Assembly: GCA_021325365.1 (NCBI GenBank)
Contig: JAJPHF010000124.1
Span: 1-10,335 of the forward strand
Reading direction: 5' to 3'
DNA from: Pseudomonadota bacterium
GTDB taxonomy: Bacteria > Chloroflexota > UBA6077 > JAJPHF01
Length of the DNA stretch: 10,335 bases
Both the position numbers and the translations under genes were made by a program. The notes under the pieces were generated by a model, which was not told where the DNA came from, did not search any database, and saw nothing but the letters and a program-made list of their open reading frames with translations. Below, piece after piece: positions 1-5,585 of the stretch (position 1 is its first letter; each line of letters starts with the position of its first letter).

Positions 1-525
1 GCGGAGTGCGCGCGGGTGCGGGAGGAGTGGGGCTGGCCGATCATGGTGACGCCGCTCAGCCAGTTCGTGGGCAGCCAGGCGGCGATCAACGTCATCACCG
101 GCGAGCGCTACAAAGAGGTCACCGACCAGACTATCCTCTACGCCCTCGGCTACTGGGGCGGTGACGAAGCCGTCGAGGCGATGCGGCCGGAGATCCGCGA
201 CAAGATCCTGGCGCGGCCGCGCGCCCGCGAGATCATGGCCGACCCGCCGCGCGAGCCGAGCTACGAGGAGCTACGCGCGCGCTACGCCGCCCCCGGCGTG
301 AGCGACGAGGAGATGCTGCTGCGCATGGAGTGCAGCGACGCCGAGCTAGTGGCGCTGCGCGCCGCCGGTCCGCCGCGCCGCTACGACCACCTCGACGCCG
401 CCTCGCCCCTGGTCACGCTCGTCGAGCAGCTCACCAAGCGCGCCGACCGGCGCTACGTCCACGTCCAGAAAGGCGACCTCACCCTCACCCTCGCCCGGCA
501 CGGCGGCGGGCTAACGGCGGGCTAG
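1..525 (+). CDS. Carboxyltransferase subunit, 3' end (pyruvate carboxylase B / oxaloacetate decarboxylase alpha type)
   Basis: This is the C-terminal part of a gene that begins before the window; the frame is open from base 1. The visible 174 residues match the conserved PYC_OADA carboxylase domain: GWPIMVTPLSQFVGSQAAIN, then VITGERYKEV, the YALGYWGG stretch and a closing YVHVQKGDLTLTL. Proteins of this family transfer carboxyl groups between carboxybiotin and pyruvate or oxaloacetate in the cytoplasm. The catalytic TIM barrel would lie upstream, outside the window. The protein ends about 15 residues after the VQKGD motif, so no biotinyl-lipoyl domain is fused. This resembles transcarboxylase 5S or PycB subunits that use a separate biotin carrier protein. 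Which acceptor it uses cannot be decided from this fragment. A GTG at 16 is internal, not the true start. The gene converges on the next gene. Confidence 0.9.
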   Translation, partial: AECARVREEWGWPIMVTPLSQFVGSQAAINVITGERYKEVTDQTILYALGYWGGDEAVEAMRPEIRDKILARPRAREIMADPPREPSYEELRARYAAPGVSDEEMLLRMECSDAELVALRAAGPPRRYDHLDAASPLVTLVEQLTKRADRRYVHVQKGDLTLTLARHGGGLTAG

Positions 526-585
526 ACCTGGCGGGCGACAACCTGCGCCTGCCCACGGCTGGACGCACCGCCGGCCCGGTGGGCA

Positions 586-627
586 GCCTGGCCGGCGCGG
601 TGACGCACGCGCCCGCGCCGGCCAGGC
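586..627. terminator. Strong hairpin between convergent genes
   Basis: A perfect 15-bp inverted repeat (GCCTGGCCGGCGCGG at 586-600 and its complement at 613-627) encloses a 12-nt loop. It lies 61 nt after the carboxyltransferase stop and 38 nt after the stop of the minus-strand gene. The position suggests a bidirectional transcription terminator. No T-tract follows on either strand, so intrinsic termination in the classical sense is uncertain. Confidence 0.55.
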
Positions 628-664
628 AACGTCGGCGGGAAGCCGGGACCCGGGCGGAGCGGGC

Positions 665-1138
665 CTAGCGCCCGCTCAGAAAACGCTGTGCGGCCATGGC
701 CACGATGCCAGCCGCGGCCGCTTTGACGACCGGATTGTCCAGCGCGGTTCCGCTGTGGCCCCCGAGCAGCTGGTCGAGCAGATCGGGCTGCTGCTGGCGC
801 ACTTGCGTGGTCATTTGCGCCAGCGCGCCCGGGTTCTGAGCGTAGTTCGTGCCGCCCTGGTTGAACGCCGGCACGTTGACGCCCTGCTGCTGCGCGTGGG
901 TCTGCAGCCACTCGGCAAACTGCTGGCGCTGTTCGGGCGTCATCCGCTCGAACGCCTGCTCCGCGGACTGCTGGTACATATCCGCCGGAAGCTGGGGCGC
1001 GACCTGCTGGTAGCGTTGGGCCACCTCCGTATTCGAATAGCCCTGGTCGGGAGCGCCCTGCTGGTAGCGGTTCACGAACCCCTGGTACTCTTCCTGGTGT
1101 TGGCCGCCTAGCAAGTTCTGGAGAAAGCTCATCGCCAC
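665..1138 (-). CDS. Glutamine-rich small hypothetical protein
   Basis: I do not recognise a named family. From the GTG at 1138 it encodes 157 residues, starting MAMSFLQNLLGG. The SD sequence AGGAGGG is 7 nt from this GTG but 13 nt from the ATG at 1132, so I prefer the GTG; the ATG remains possible. The N-terminal half contains regularly spaced aromatic and Gln residues (EEYQGFVNRYQQGAP, VAQRYQQVAPQLPADMYQQS) followed by ERMTPEQRQQFAEWLQ, which looks like amphipathic helices. A Gln/Asn/Gly-rich middle leads to a hydrophobic tail, NPVVKAAAAGIVAMAAQRFL, that could be a membrane-associated or helix-packing segment. There is no signal peptide. It stands alone between a convergent gene and a non-coding region, and its leader contains two dyad-symmetric sequences. 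Function unknown; possibly a stress or envelope-associated small protein, which is a guess. Confidence 0.75.
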   Translation of the reverse strand: MAMSFLQNLLGGQHQEEYQGFVNRYQQGAPDQGYSNTEVAQRYQQVAPQLPADMYQQSAEQAFERMTPEQRQQFAEWLQTHAQQQGVNVPAFNQGGTNYAQNPGALAQMTTQVRQQQPDLLDQLLGGHSGTALDNPVVKAAAAGIVAMAAQRFLSGR

Positions 1139-1212
1139 GTCGTTACCCTCCTGAACGCGCGGCACGCGCGCCCGCGCTTGGAGACGCGAGCCGTCGCGTC
1201 CGCGCTGCGCCG

Positions 1213-1236
1213 CCCTGTCGGGGCGCCCCGACAGGG
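1213..1236. repeat. Perfect 24-nt palindrome
   Basis: The half-site CCCTGTCGGGGC (1213-1224) is followed without any spacer by its exact complement. It lies 75 to 98 nt upstream of the start of the glutamine-rich protein gene. It could be an operator for a dimeric regulator, part of a leader hairpin, or one copy of an interspersed palindromic repeat. The sequence alone does not separate these. Confidence 0.6.
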
Positions 1237-1414
1237 AATCTGACAAGCACCCGCAAGGAGTCGCCTGCTACGGCTCGACCTTGCCCGGCGCTGGCACCGC
1301 TCCTTCCGCTATCCCGTGTGGGGAGCAGGCGGCGCACCAGCTACTGGGGCGGGACGCACGAATCATGCCAGTTGGTGAACGGACGGCGAGGAGGGTAGCG
1401 CCTGGTGGGGACCA

Positions 1415-1465
1415 TGCGGGCCAGCAAGCGGAGGGCTCGTTGAGCCCTCCGCTTGCTGGCCCGCA
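1415..1465 (-). terminator. Perfect 24-bp hairpin with 3-nt loop downstream of the solute-binding gene
   Basis: The arms 1415-1438 and 1442-1465 are exact complements, and only three bases (1439-1441) form the loop. It starts 47 nt after the stop of the minus-strand gene ending at 1513, so it is placed as its terminator or a 3'-end stabiliser. There is no T-tract after it. The arm is longer and more perfect than usual terminators, so a repeat element or inverted duplication is an alternative. Confidence 0.55.
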
Positions 1466-1512
1466 CCTGGCTCCAAAGCTGCCGCGGGGAGAGCGGCCGA
1501 CCGGCTGATGCC

Positions 1513-2436
1513 TCACGCCTGGTGCGCGACCGCCTGCCGCTCGACGTCGCACAGCTCCTGATAGCTGATGTCGCCGAGGAGGCCCCAGCTGCGCATCCAC
1601 TCGGCGGTGCGCCGCGCCTCCTCCTCGGGGATGGGGGCCGGGTCCGTGACCACCAGGCGGCTGGGGCGCAGGTCGTCTACGGTGAGGGCGGCGACTTCCG
1701 GCTCGTCCCGGTGGTAGTCGAGGAAGTACTGGAGGTACTTGCGCTTGTCGGCGTTGATGCGGCGCACGGCTTCGCGGATGGCGCGATTGAACGCCCGGTA
1801 CGTCTCCGCGTCCACGTCCGCCGTGGCGACCTCGGTGCCGTGAAACCCGGCCTCGAGGATCACGCGGCAACCCGCGCGCTCGGCCACGGTGATGTGCGGC
1901 TCGGTGAGCACCGTGGCGTCCAGCTCGCGGTTCATGAGCGCCCGGAAGCGCAGGCCGGCGCCGTTCGGGGCGAGACAGGTGACGATCGCGTCGCGGGGCA
2001 GGAAGCCCTCCAGCATCAGGAGCGCCAGGTAGTGCGGCCCTGCATAGTAGGACACGCCGACCGGCACGTTCGCCAGCTGCTGGGGCGTGTAGATCTCCGA
2101 CCAGGGAGGCACGACAATGGCGCCGTAGGCGATGATCGCGCGCCGCCCGAGCTGGCGGCCACCCGTGGCGGACGTTTCCACGCGGTGGTAGTTGCCCCAC
2201 TCGCAGGCGTTGAACATCGCCGCCTTGCCCGTCTCCAGGCTGCTGCCGTGGCTGCCGAAGGGGTTCAGCAGCGTCGGGTCGGTGATGCTGCGATCCGCCT
2301 GCTTGGGCGCGTTCTCGCCACGGCGGACGAACTCGACCTCCAGCCCCTCGGCGGCGAACAGGCCCTCATCGCGGGCGACCAGCTCAGGGAGCCCTTGGAA
2401 CGGCGCCGTGCTCTCTAGCTCCAGTCGCTTGACCAT
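1513..2436 (-). CDS. Solute-binding-like protein (NMT1/SsuA fold) without a signal peptide
   Basis: The 307-residue product has the architecture of type II periplasmic binding proteins of the nitrate/sulfonate/taurine group. It opens with a short strand and GLPELVARDEGLFAAEGLEVEFV, the usual 'helix facing a long-time' pattern. Later features are PVGVSYYAGPHYLALLMLEG and the hinge pattern ALMNRELDATVLTEPHITVA. Unusually, it begins MVKRLELES with no signal peptide, lipobox or membrane helix, so it is predicted to be cytoplasmic. I chose the ATG at 2436, with AGGAG 8 nt upstream; a GTG lies one codon earlier. A weak -10-like TAACAT (minus strand, 2467-2472) precedes it. It is divergent from the Rieske oxygenase gene. 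It could be a ligand sensor or an enzyme using this fold rather than a transport component. No permease or ATPase is nearby. Confidence 0.8.
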   Translation of the reverse strand: MVKRLELESTAPFQGLPELVARDEGLFAAEGLEVEFVRRGENAPKQADRSITDPTLLNPFGSHGSSLETGKAAMFNACEWGNYHRVETSATGGRQLGRRAIIAYGAIVVPPWSEIYTPQQLANVPVGVSYYAGPHYLALLMLEGFLPRDAIVTCLAPNGAGLRFRALMNRELDATVLTEPHITVAERAGCRVILEAGFHGTEVATADVDAETYRAFNRAIREAVRRINADKRKYLQYFLDYHRDEPEVAALTVDDLRPSRLVVTDPAPIPEEEARRTAEWMRSWGLLGDISYQELCDVERQAVAHQA

Positions 2437-2536
2437 CACTCCTTCTCCTGCTCGTGGTCTGCCCCTATGTTAGCCCCGGCACGAGCGGGCCGCCAGGCAG
2501 GCGTGGGCGCACGCCCAGACGTCCAGCCGGGGTGCC

Positions 2537-2565
2537 TTGACGGTGCCGCGGCGCTCGGCTATACA
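2537..2565 (+). promoter_or_regulatory. Sigma70-type promoter of the Rieske oxygenase gene
   Basis: TTGACG (2537-2542) and TATACA (2560-2565) are separated by exactly 17 nt. Both boxes stand out as AT-rich in very GC-rich surroundings. Transcription would start near 2572, giving a leader of about 50 nt before the ATG at 2622. Confidence 0.7.
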
Positions 2566-2621
2566 GAGTGACGCGCGGGGGCGTGAGGCGTGGGCGCGAT
2601 TAACGGAGCGGAGGGCGCCAG

Positions 2622-3755
2622 ATGCTGTCGAAGGAAGAGCAGGAGCTGTTGACGCGCGTGGGCCCCGGGACGCCGATGGGCGAGCTGCTGCGGCGCTACT
2701 GGCACCCGGTTGGCTGCTCGGAGCTGCTCACCCACAAGCCGCAGCGCGTGAAGCTGCTGGGCGAGGAGCTGGTGCTCTACCGCACGGCCGACGGCCCGCC
2801 CGCGGTGATGGAGCTGCGCTGCGCCCACCGCAACGTGGCGCTGGATTACGGCCGCGTGGAGGGCGACTGCATCCGCTGCCCGTACCACGGCTGGCTGTAC
2901 GATCGGACTGGCCAGTGCGTCGAGCAGCCGGCCGAGCCCGAGGAGAGCACGTTCAAGGACCGCATCCGGCTGCGGGCCTATCCCACACAGGAGTTCAGCG
3001 GGCTGATCTACGCCTACCTGGGCCCTGAGCCGGCGCCGCTCCTGCCGCTGTACGACGTGCTGCGCATGGAGGCCGGCGTCAAGACGGTGCAGGTGCAGAC
3101 GGTCCACGCCAACTGGCTGAACCACGTCGAGAACATCGTGGACATCAGCCACCTGGCCTGGCTGCACGGCTACACGTTCCCGGCCTACGGCGGCCGCAAG
3201 GTGACTTATCGCTGGGAGCGCACCGAGTACGGCGCCAACAACGTGATGCTCGTGGACGGCATCGACGACACGCACATCTCGTGCTACGGCTTCCCGCTCG
3301 TGAACCGCTTCGCCCTGCCCCCAGTCGAGCCGGGCGGCGAGCTGGTGCGCTCGATGATCTACCGCGCGCCGGTGGACGACACCTCGACGCTGCTCTACTT
3401 CGTGCGCTTCTACCCGAGCGATCAGCCGGCCTTCCGGACGCAGGTGCGCGCCTCCGAGTTCGGCGTGTACACGCCGCTGGAAAGCGACTGGTGGGGCATC
3501 GACGTGAACGACCAGGACCGCATGGTGGTCGAGCAGCAGGGCTGCATCACCGATCGCGGCCGGGAGCGGCTCGGCGCGTCGGACGGCGGCATCATCCTGA
3601 TGCGGCAGATGATGCGCGAGGCGCTGGCGGCGGTGGCCGCGGGCGTGGACCCGCCGGCCATCATCCGCGATCCCGCGCGGCAGCAGGTGGACTTCCCGCA
3701 GAAGTCCGACCACATGTACCAGCGCCAGGCCGACGTGTCGTACGCCGTCCGCTGA
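2622..3755 (+). CDS. Rieske non-haem iron oxygenase, alpha subunit
   Basis: The 377-residue product is a Rieske oxygenase of the phthalate 4,5-dioxygenase / phenoxybenzoate dioxygenase type, which usually works as an alpha-only oligomer. The Rieske [2Fe-2S] ligands are C67-x-H69 and C86-x2-H89 (CPYHGW). The catalytic domain has NWLNHVENIVDISH, giving E170, bridging D174 and iron ligands H177 and H182. The third iron ligand is probably D299 in NDQDRMVVEQQG, followed by the family's DRGRERLGASDGGIILMR. GGAGGG lies 7 nt before the ATG. Such enzymes use O2 and electrons from a ferredoxin or reductase to hydroxylate or demethylate aromatic or related substrates in the cytoplasm. No reductase or ferredoxin gene is visible here, so it must use one from elsewhere. 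The substrate cannot be inferred. A solute-binding-like gene diverges from it. Confidence 0.93.
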   Translation: MLSKEEQELLTRVGPGTPMGELLRRYWHPVGCSELLTHKPQRVKLLGEELVLYRTADGPPAVMELRCAHRNVALDYGRVEGDCIRCPYHGWLYDRTGQCVEQPAEPEESTFKDRIRLRAYPTQEFSGLIYAYLGPEPAPLLPLYDVLRMEAGVKTVQVQTVHANWLNHVENIVDISHLAWLHGYTFPAYGGRKVTYRWERTEYGANNVMLVDGIDDTHISCYGFPLVNRFALPPVEPGGELVRSMIYRAPVDDTSTLLYFVRFYPSDQPAFRTQVRASEFGVYTPLESDWWGIDVNDQDRMVVEQQGCITDRGRERLGASDGGIILMRQMMREALAAVAAGVDPPAIIRDPARQQVDFPQKSDHMYQRQADVSYAVR

Positions 3756-3757
3756 GG

Positions 3758-3770
3758 GGCCAGGCTGGCC
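3758..3770. terminator. Small hairpin between convergent genes
   Basis: GGCCA, a 3-nt loop GGC, and TGGCC form a 5-bp stem in the 27-nt gap between the oxygenase stop and the stop of the membrane protein gene. It is a weak terminator candidate and has no T-tract. Confidence 0.25.
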
Positions 3771-3782
3771 TGTCGGCGCGAG

Positions 3783-4313
3783 CTACCGGCGCGACGCTTG
3801 GTACCACGGCTCGCCAGCCGCGTTGGGCCCACGGACTCTGCAGGCCGCCGTGATCGTGTGGGACACGAGGGCGATCGAGCCGAGCATTAGGACGATGCTG
3901 GCCACCGTGAGCGGCGCGGCGAGATCGCTGACGGCCGCGTTGAAGCGGACCAGCGCGGTGCCGGAGAAGCCCACGAAGCTTAGCAGCGCGGGGATGAGGA
4001 GCGGCGCGCAGCACGACACGCTCAGGATCCCGGCGACTGTCCCGGCGAGGCCGCCGGCCGTGCCGATCGCGCTGCGCGCCCTGGTCACCGCCGCGAGCTG
4101 GAGGGGCACCAGCAGCCCGAAGAGGGCCGCGAGGACGCCCATCGTCGCCAGCTCCGAGCGGCTCGCCAGCAGCTCCCAGCCCGTCCGGTAGTGGACGAGC
4201 AGCCCGGAGCTCCACAGCAGCAGCACCGCCATCCCCGCCGCTGAGGCGAGCGCCACGCCGAAGGCCCACGGGCGCGCGAAGGCGATGGCCAGCGCCAGGG
4301 GCACGCTCCTCAT
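3783..4313 (-). CDS. Four-helix membrane protein with a membrane-embedded Cys-Cys pair
   Basis: The 176-residue product has four likely membrane segments at about 7-40, 56-77, 84-120 and 129-155. The third segment carries a vicinal cysteine pair in SVSCCAPLLIPALLSFVGFSG (C101, C102), followed by Pro. This CC-x-P arrangement inside a helix resembles the mercuric transporter MerT, where the pair accepts Hg(II). The overall sequence is otherwise not clearly MerT, and there is no MerP or MerR in the window. It may instead pass electrons or metal to the exported U-x-x-C protein encoded 188 nt upstream on the same strand. Another Cys (C158) follows helix 4. The ATG at 4313 has GAGAGGA 8 nt upstream. 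It converges on the oxygenase gene. Function is inferred from motif and context only. Confidence 0.75.
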   Translation of the reverse strand: MRSVPLALAIAFARPWAFGVALASAAGMAVLLLWSSGLLVHYRTGWELLASRSELATMGVLAALFGLLVPLQLAAVTRARSAIGTAGGLAGTVAGILSVSCCAPLLIPALLSFVGFSGTALVRFNAAVSDLAAPLTVASIVLMLGSIALVSHTITAACRVRGPNAAGEPWYQASRR

Positions 4314-4349
4314 CCGTGCCGTCCTCTCCCCCGACTCCGTGCGTCTACC

Positions 4350-4455
4350 TTGGAAACCTTCACCCCTAAGCGGCCGGCCCCGGTTGGTGTGTCAGTTTGG
4401 CTTCGCCAAACATACCCACGCTCCCTGGCCGAGTGTTTAGGGTGAAGGTTTCCAA
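4350..4455. repeat. 106-bp element bounded by 16-bp inverted repeats
   Basis: TTGGAAACCTTCACCC (4350-4365) recurs as its exact complement at 4440-4455. The match continues inward to CTA/TAG with one extra C in the left arm. The centre contains a second hairpin, GTTTGGC (4395-4401) with a TTC loop and GCCAAAC (4405-4411). It lies between the redoxin gene and the Cys-Cys membrane protein gene, both on the minus strand. It could be an attenuator or terminator, a pair of operator sites, or a small MITE-like element. I see no target-site duplication at its ends. Confidence 0.6.
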
Positions 4456-4501
4456 CGCGCATCCACGGCTTTGGGGCTCCCGAGCCACGTTGCGCTCCGA
4501 G

Positions 4502-5347
4502 CTACTGCTGGCACGCGGACGCCGGCTGACCGCCGGTGCTATGGCAGATGTACTTGGTGATGAGGTCGGCCTCGGCGCGGATGGCATCGGTAGCCTCGGT
4601 GTGCACCCCGGCGGTGAGCTGCTCGTGCAGCGTATCAAAGTCCATCTGATCGATGAGCCCCGGCGAGTACCCGGAGGCCCCGACTTGCGCGTACTGGCCG
4701 TTGATGAAGAGGAAGGGGAAGCGGCCGCGGGGATCGTAGGCGTTCACGATCCCTTCCTCCTCGGCGTCGAACCGATCCAGCTCCGAGCCGTCGTGCGCCT
4801 TGATCTCCTTCGAGGTGAAGTACAGGTAGTCGCTGGTATACGTGGCGGGTCGCAGGTCGTAGGTAGGCACCAGGTTGAAGCCGAAGGTCCCGGCGTTGTG
4901 CGTCTCCTTGCCCCAGCCCGTGAGGGTTCCGAACCGTTCGAGGGCGCTGACCAGCGCCCACCGCTCCGCGGCGCAGTACGGTCAGCCCTGCACCCCGAAG
5001 AAGAATACCCGGACCTTCTGGCCCGGCCAGGGGGCATCCGCGATCACGTCGAACTTGCCCTCGGCCGGCAGGGGCGCCACGTCGGCAGGGCGCTGCCAGC
5101 TGACGGGGACCGCCACGCCCGCCGCGGGCGATGACGGCTGGGACACCGTCGCGGCGCTGCCGCTGGCAGCCGCCGGCGCGGGCGCCTCCGACACCGCGCC
5201 GGCGTTGCCGCTGGCCGCCTGTGACGGCGCCTGCGAGGCGGCGCTCGAGTTCCCGCGAGTAGAAGCTGCTGGCCCGGCGGCCGGCTGCGCGCAGGCGGCC
5301 GCGCCCAGCGACAGGGCCAGCACTACGACCGAGGTGAACCATCTCAT
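4502..5347 (-). CDS. Probable selenoprotein: exported DUF929-type thioredoxin-fold protein, U-x-x-C
   Basis: This is one 281-residue frame if the TGA at 4982-4984 is read as selenocysteine (residue 122). The N-terminus MRWFTSVVVLALSLGAAAC is a signal peptide with a possible lipobox Cys at 19, followed by an Ala/Ser/Pro-rich linker to about residue 80. The redox site reads VFFFGVQG-[TGA]-PYCAAERWALVSAL; the DUF929 family has CPYCAAERW at this point, so the TGA sits exactly on the first Cys of CxxC (second Cys is C125). The rest also fits the family: TYTSDYLYF, RFPFLFINGQY and the tail ICHSTGGQPASAC (C268, C279). Start: ATG at 5347 with GGGAGGAG upstream. The frame after the TGA has no SD-supported start of its own. 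A SECIS-like hairpin follows the TGA. Alternatives are a point-mutated pseudogene or sequencing error. It probably acts in thiol/selenol redox or metal chemistry outside the cytoplasmic membrane. Confidence 0.82.
4942..4959 (-). promoter_or_regulatory. Candidate bacterial SECIS element
   Basis: Reading the minus strand, GGGCGCT (4959-4953), loop GGTC (4952-4949) and AGCGCCC (4948-4942) make a perfect 7-bp stem with a 4-nt apical loop. The loop begins 30 nt after the in-frame TGA, within the spacing known for bacterial SECIS elements, and GGUC is the apical loop sequence of the E. coli fdhF SECIS. The hairpin lies within coding sequence (ALVSAL), so part of the symmetry could be coincidental in GC-rich DNA. 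Confidence 0.65.
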
Positions 5348-5360
5348 GCCGAGCGGCTCC

Positions 5361-5406
5361 TCCCTCTGCACGAGCATCCGTGCAGGTAAGGTCCCGGAGA
5401 GGGACC
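5361..5406 (-). promoter_or_regulatory. Tandem-hairpin leader of the selenoprotein gene
   Basis: In the minus-strand transcript, GGTCCC-TCTCC-GGGACC (5406-5390) is followed after four bases by CTGCACG-GATGCT-CGTGCAG (5385-5366) and then by the purine-rich SD region AGAGGGAGGAG (from 5367). TCCCTCT inside the first hairpin (5404-5398) is complementary to AGAGGGA at the SD region (5367-5361). The two pairings exclude each other, which would allow control of translation. This is a prediction from base pairing only; it matches no riboswitch class that I recognise. Confidence 0.4.
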
Positions 5407-5543
5407 GAGGCCCTTCCACCGTTTTCGCCTCCGACCTGCGCCTCCCCTCCGCGTGTGGATCGGAACGGGTCCGCCGATCGCTCGCACCTTAGCATACGCA
5501 CTCGGGGTACACGACGGTTTGCGGTCCCGGTGGGCGGACATGG

Positions 5544-5552
5544 TGCTACACT
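5544..5552 (+). promoter_or_regulatory. Extended -10 promoter candidate for the solute-binding lipoprotein gene
   Basis: TGCTACACT fits an extended -10 (TGnTAnnnT) and lies 33 nt before the ATG at 5586. No convincing -35 box sits at the right distance. The rest of the divergent region 5407-5543 holds no gene that I can support. Confidence 0.35.
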
Positions 5553-5585
5553 ACACGTCGAGCCGGCTAAGGGAGCGGGCGAGCG

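Larger units (their letters stand above)
1139..1512. other. Gene-free region with several dyad symmetries
   Basis: I see no credible gene in these 374 bases. Besides the two elements listed separately, it contains a 7-bp stem with a 4-nt loop (GACGCGA at 1183-1189, complement at 1194-1200) in the leader of the minus-strand gene starting at 1138. No clear -35/-10 pair is visible for that gene. The open frames that cross this region run antisense to, or out of frame with, the solute-binding gene. Confidence 0.5.

Noticed and set aside
1513..2436. Thi5-type pyrimidine (HMP-P) synthase
   Set aside because: It shares the fold and lacks a signal peptide, but I see no CCCFC-like Cys motif of that enzyme. 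It is kept as a binding-protein-like product of unknown role.
2559..3713. Open frame of 384 codons antisense to the Rieske oxygenase
   Set aside because: Its composition (His/Arg/Val-rich) mirrors the codon structure of the real gene, and there is no SD or recognisable motif.
4502..4870. A separate small gene starting at the GTG at 4870
   Set aside because: It lacks an SD and starts in the middle of a conserved fold. The frame continues upstream without a break to PYCAAERW and the TGA, so it is the C-terminal part of the selenoprotein candidate.
4982..4984. TGA read as Trp under an alternative genetic code
   Set aside because: Several neighbouring genes end naturally at TGA (stops at 1513-1515, 3753-3755, 6732-6734, 8895-8897), and the family has Cys, not Trp, at this position.
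3783..5347. A standard mer (mercury resistance) operon
   Set aside because: The Cys-Cys helix recalls MerT, but there is no MerP, MerA or MerR, and the partner is a DUF929-type redoxin.
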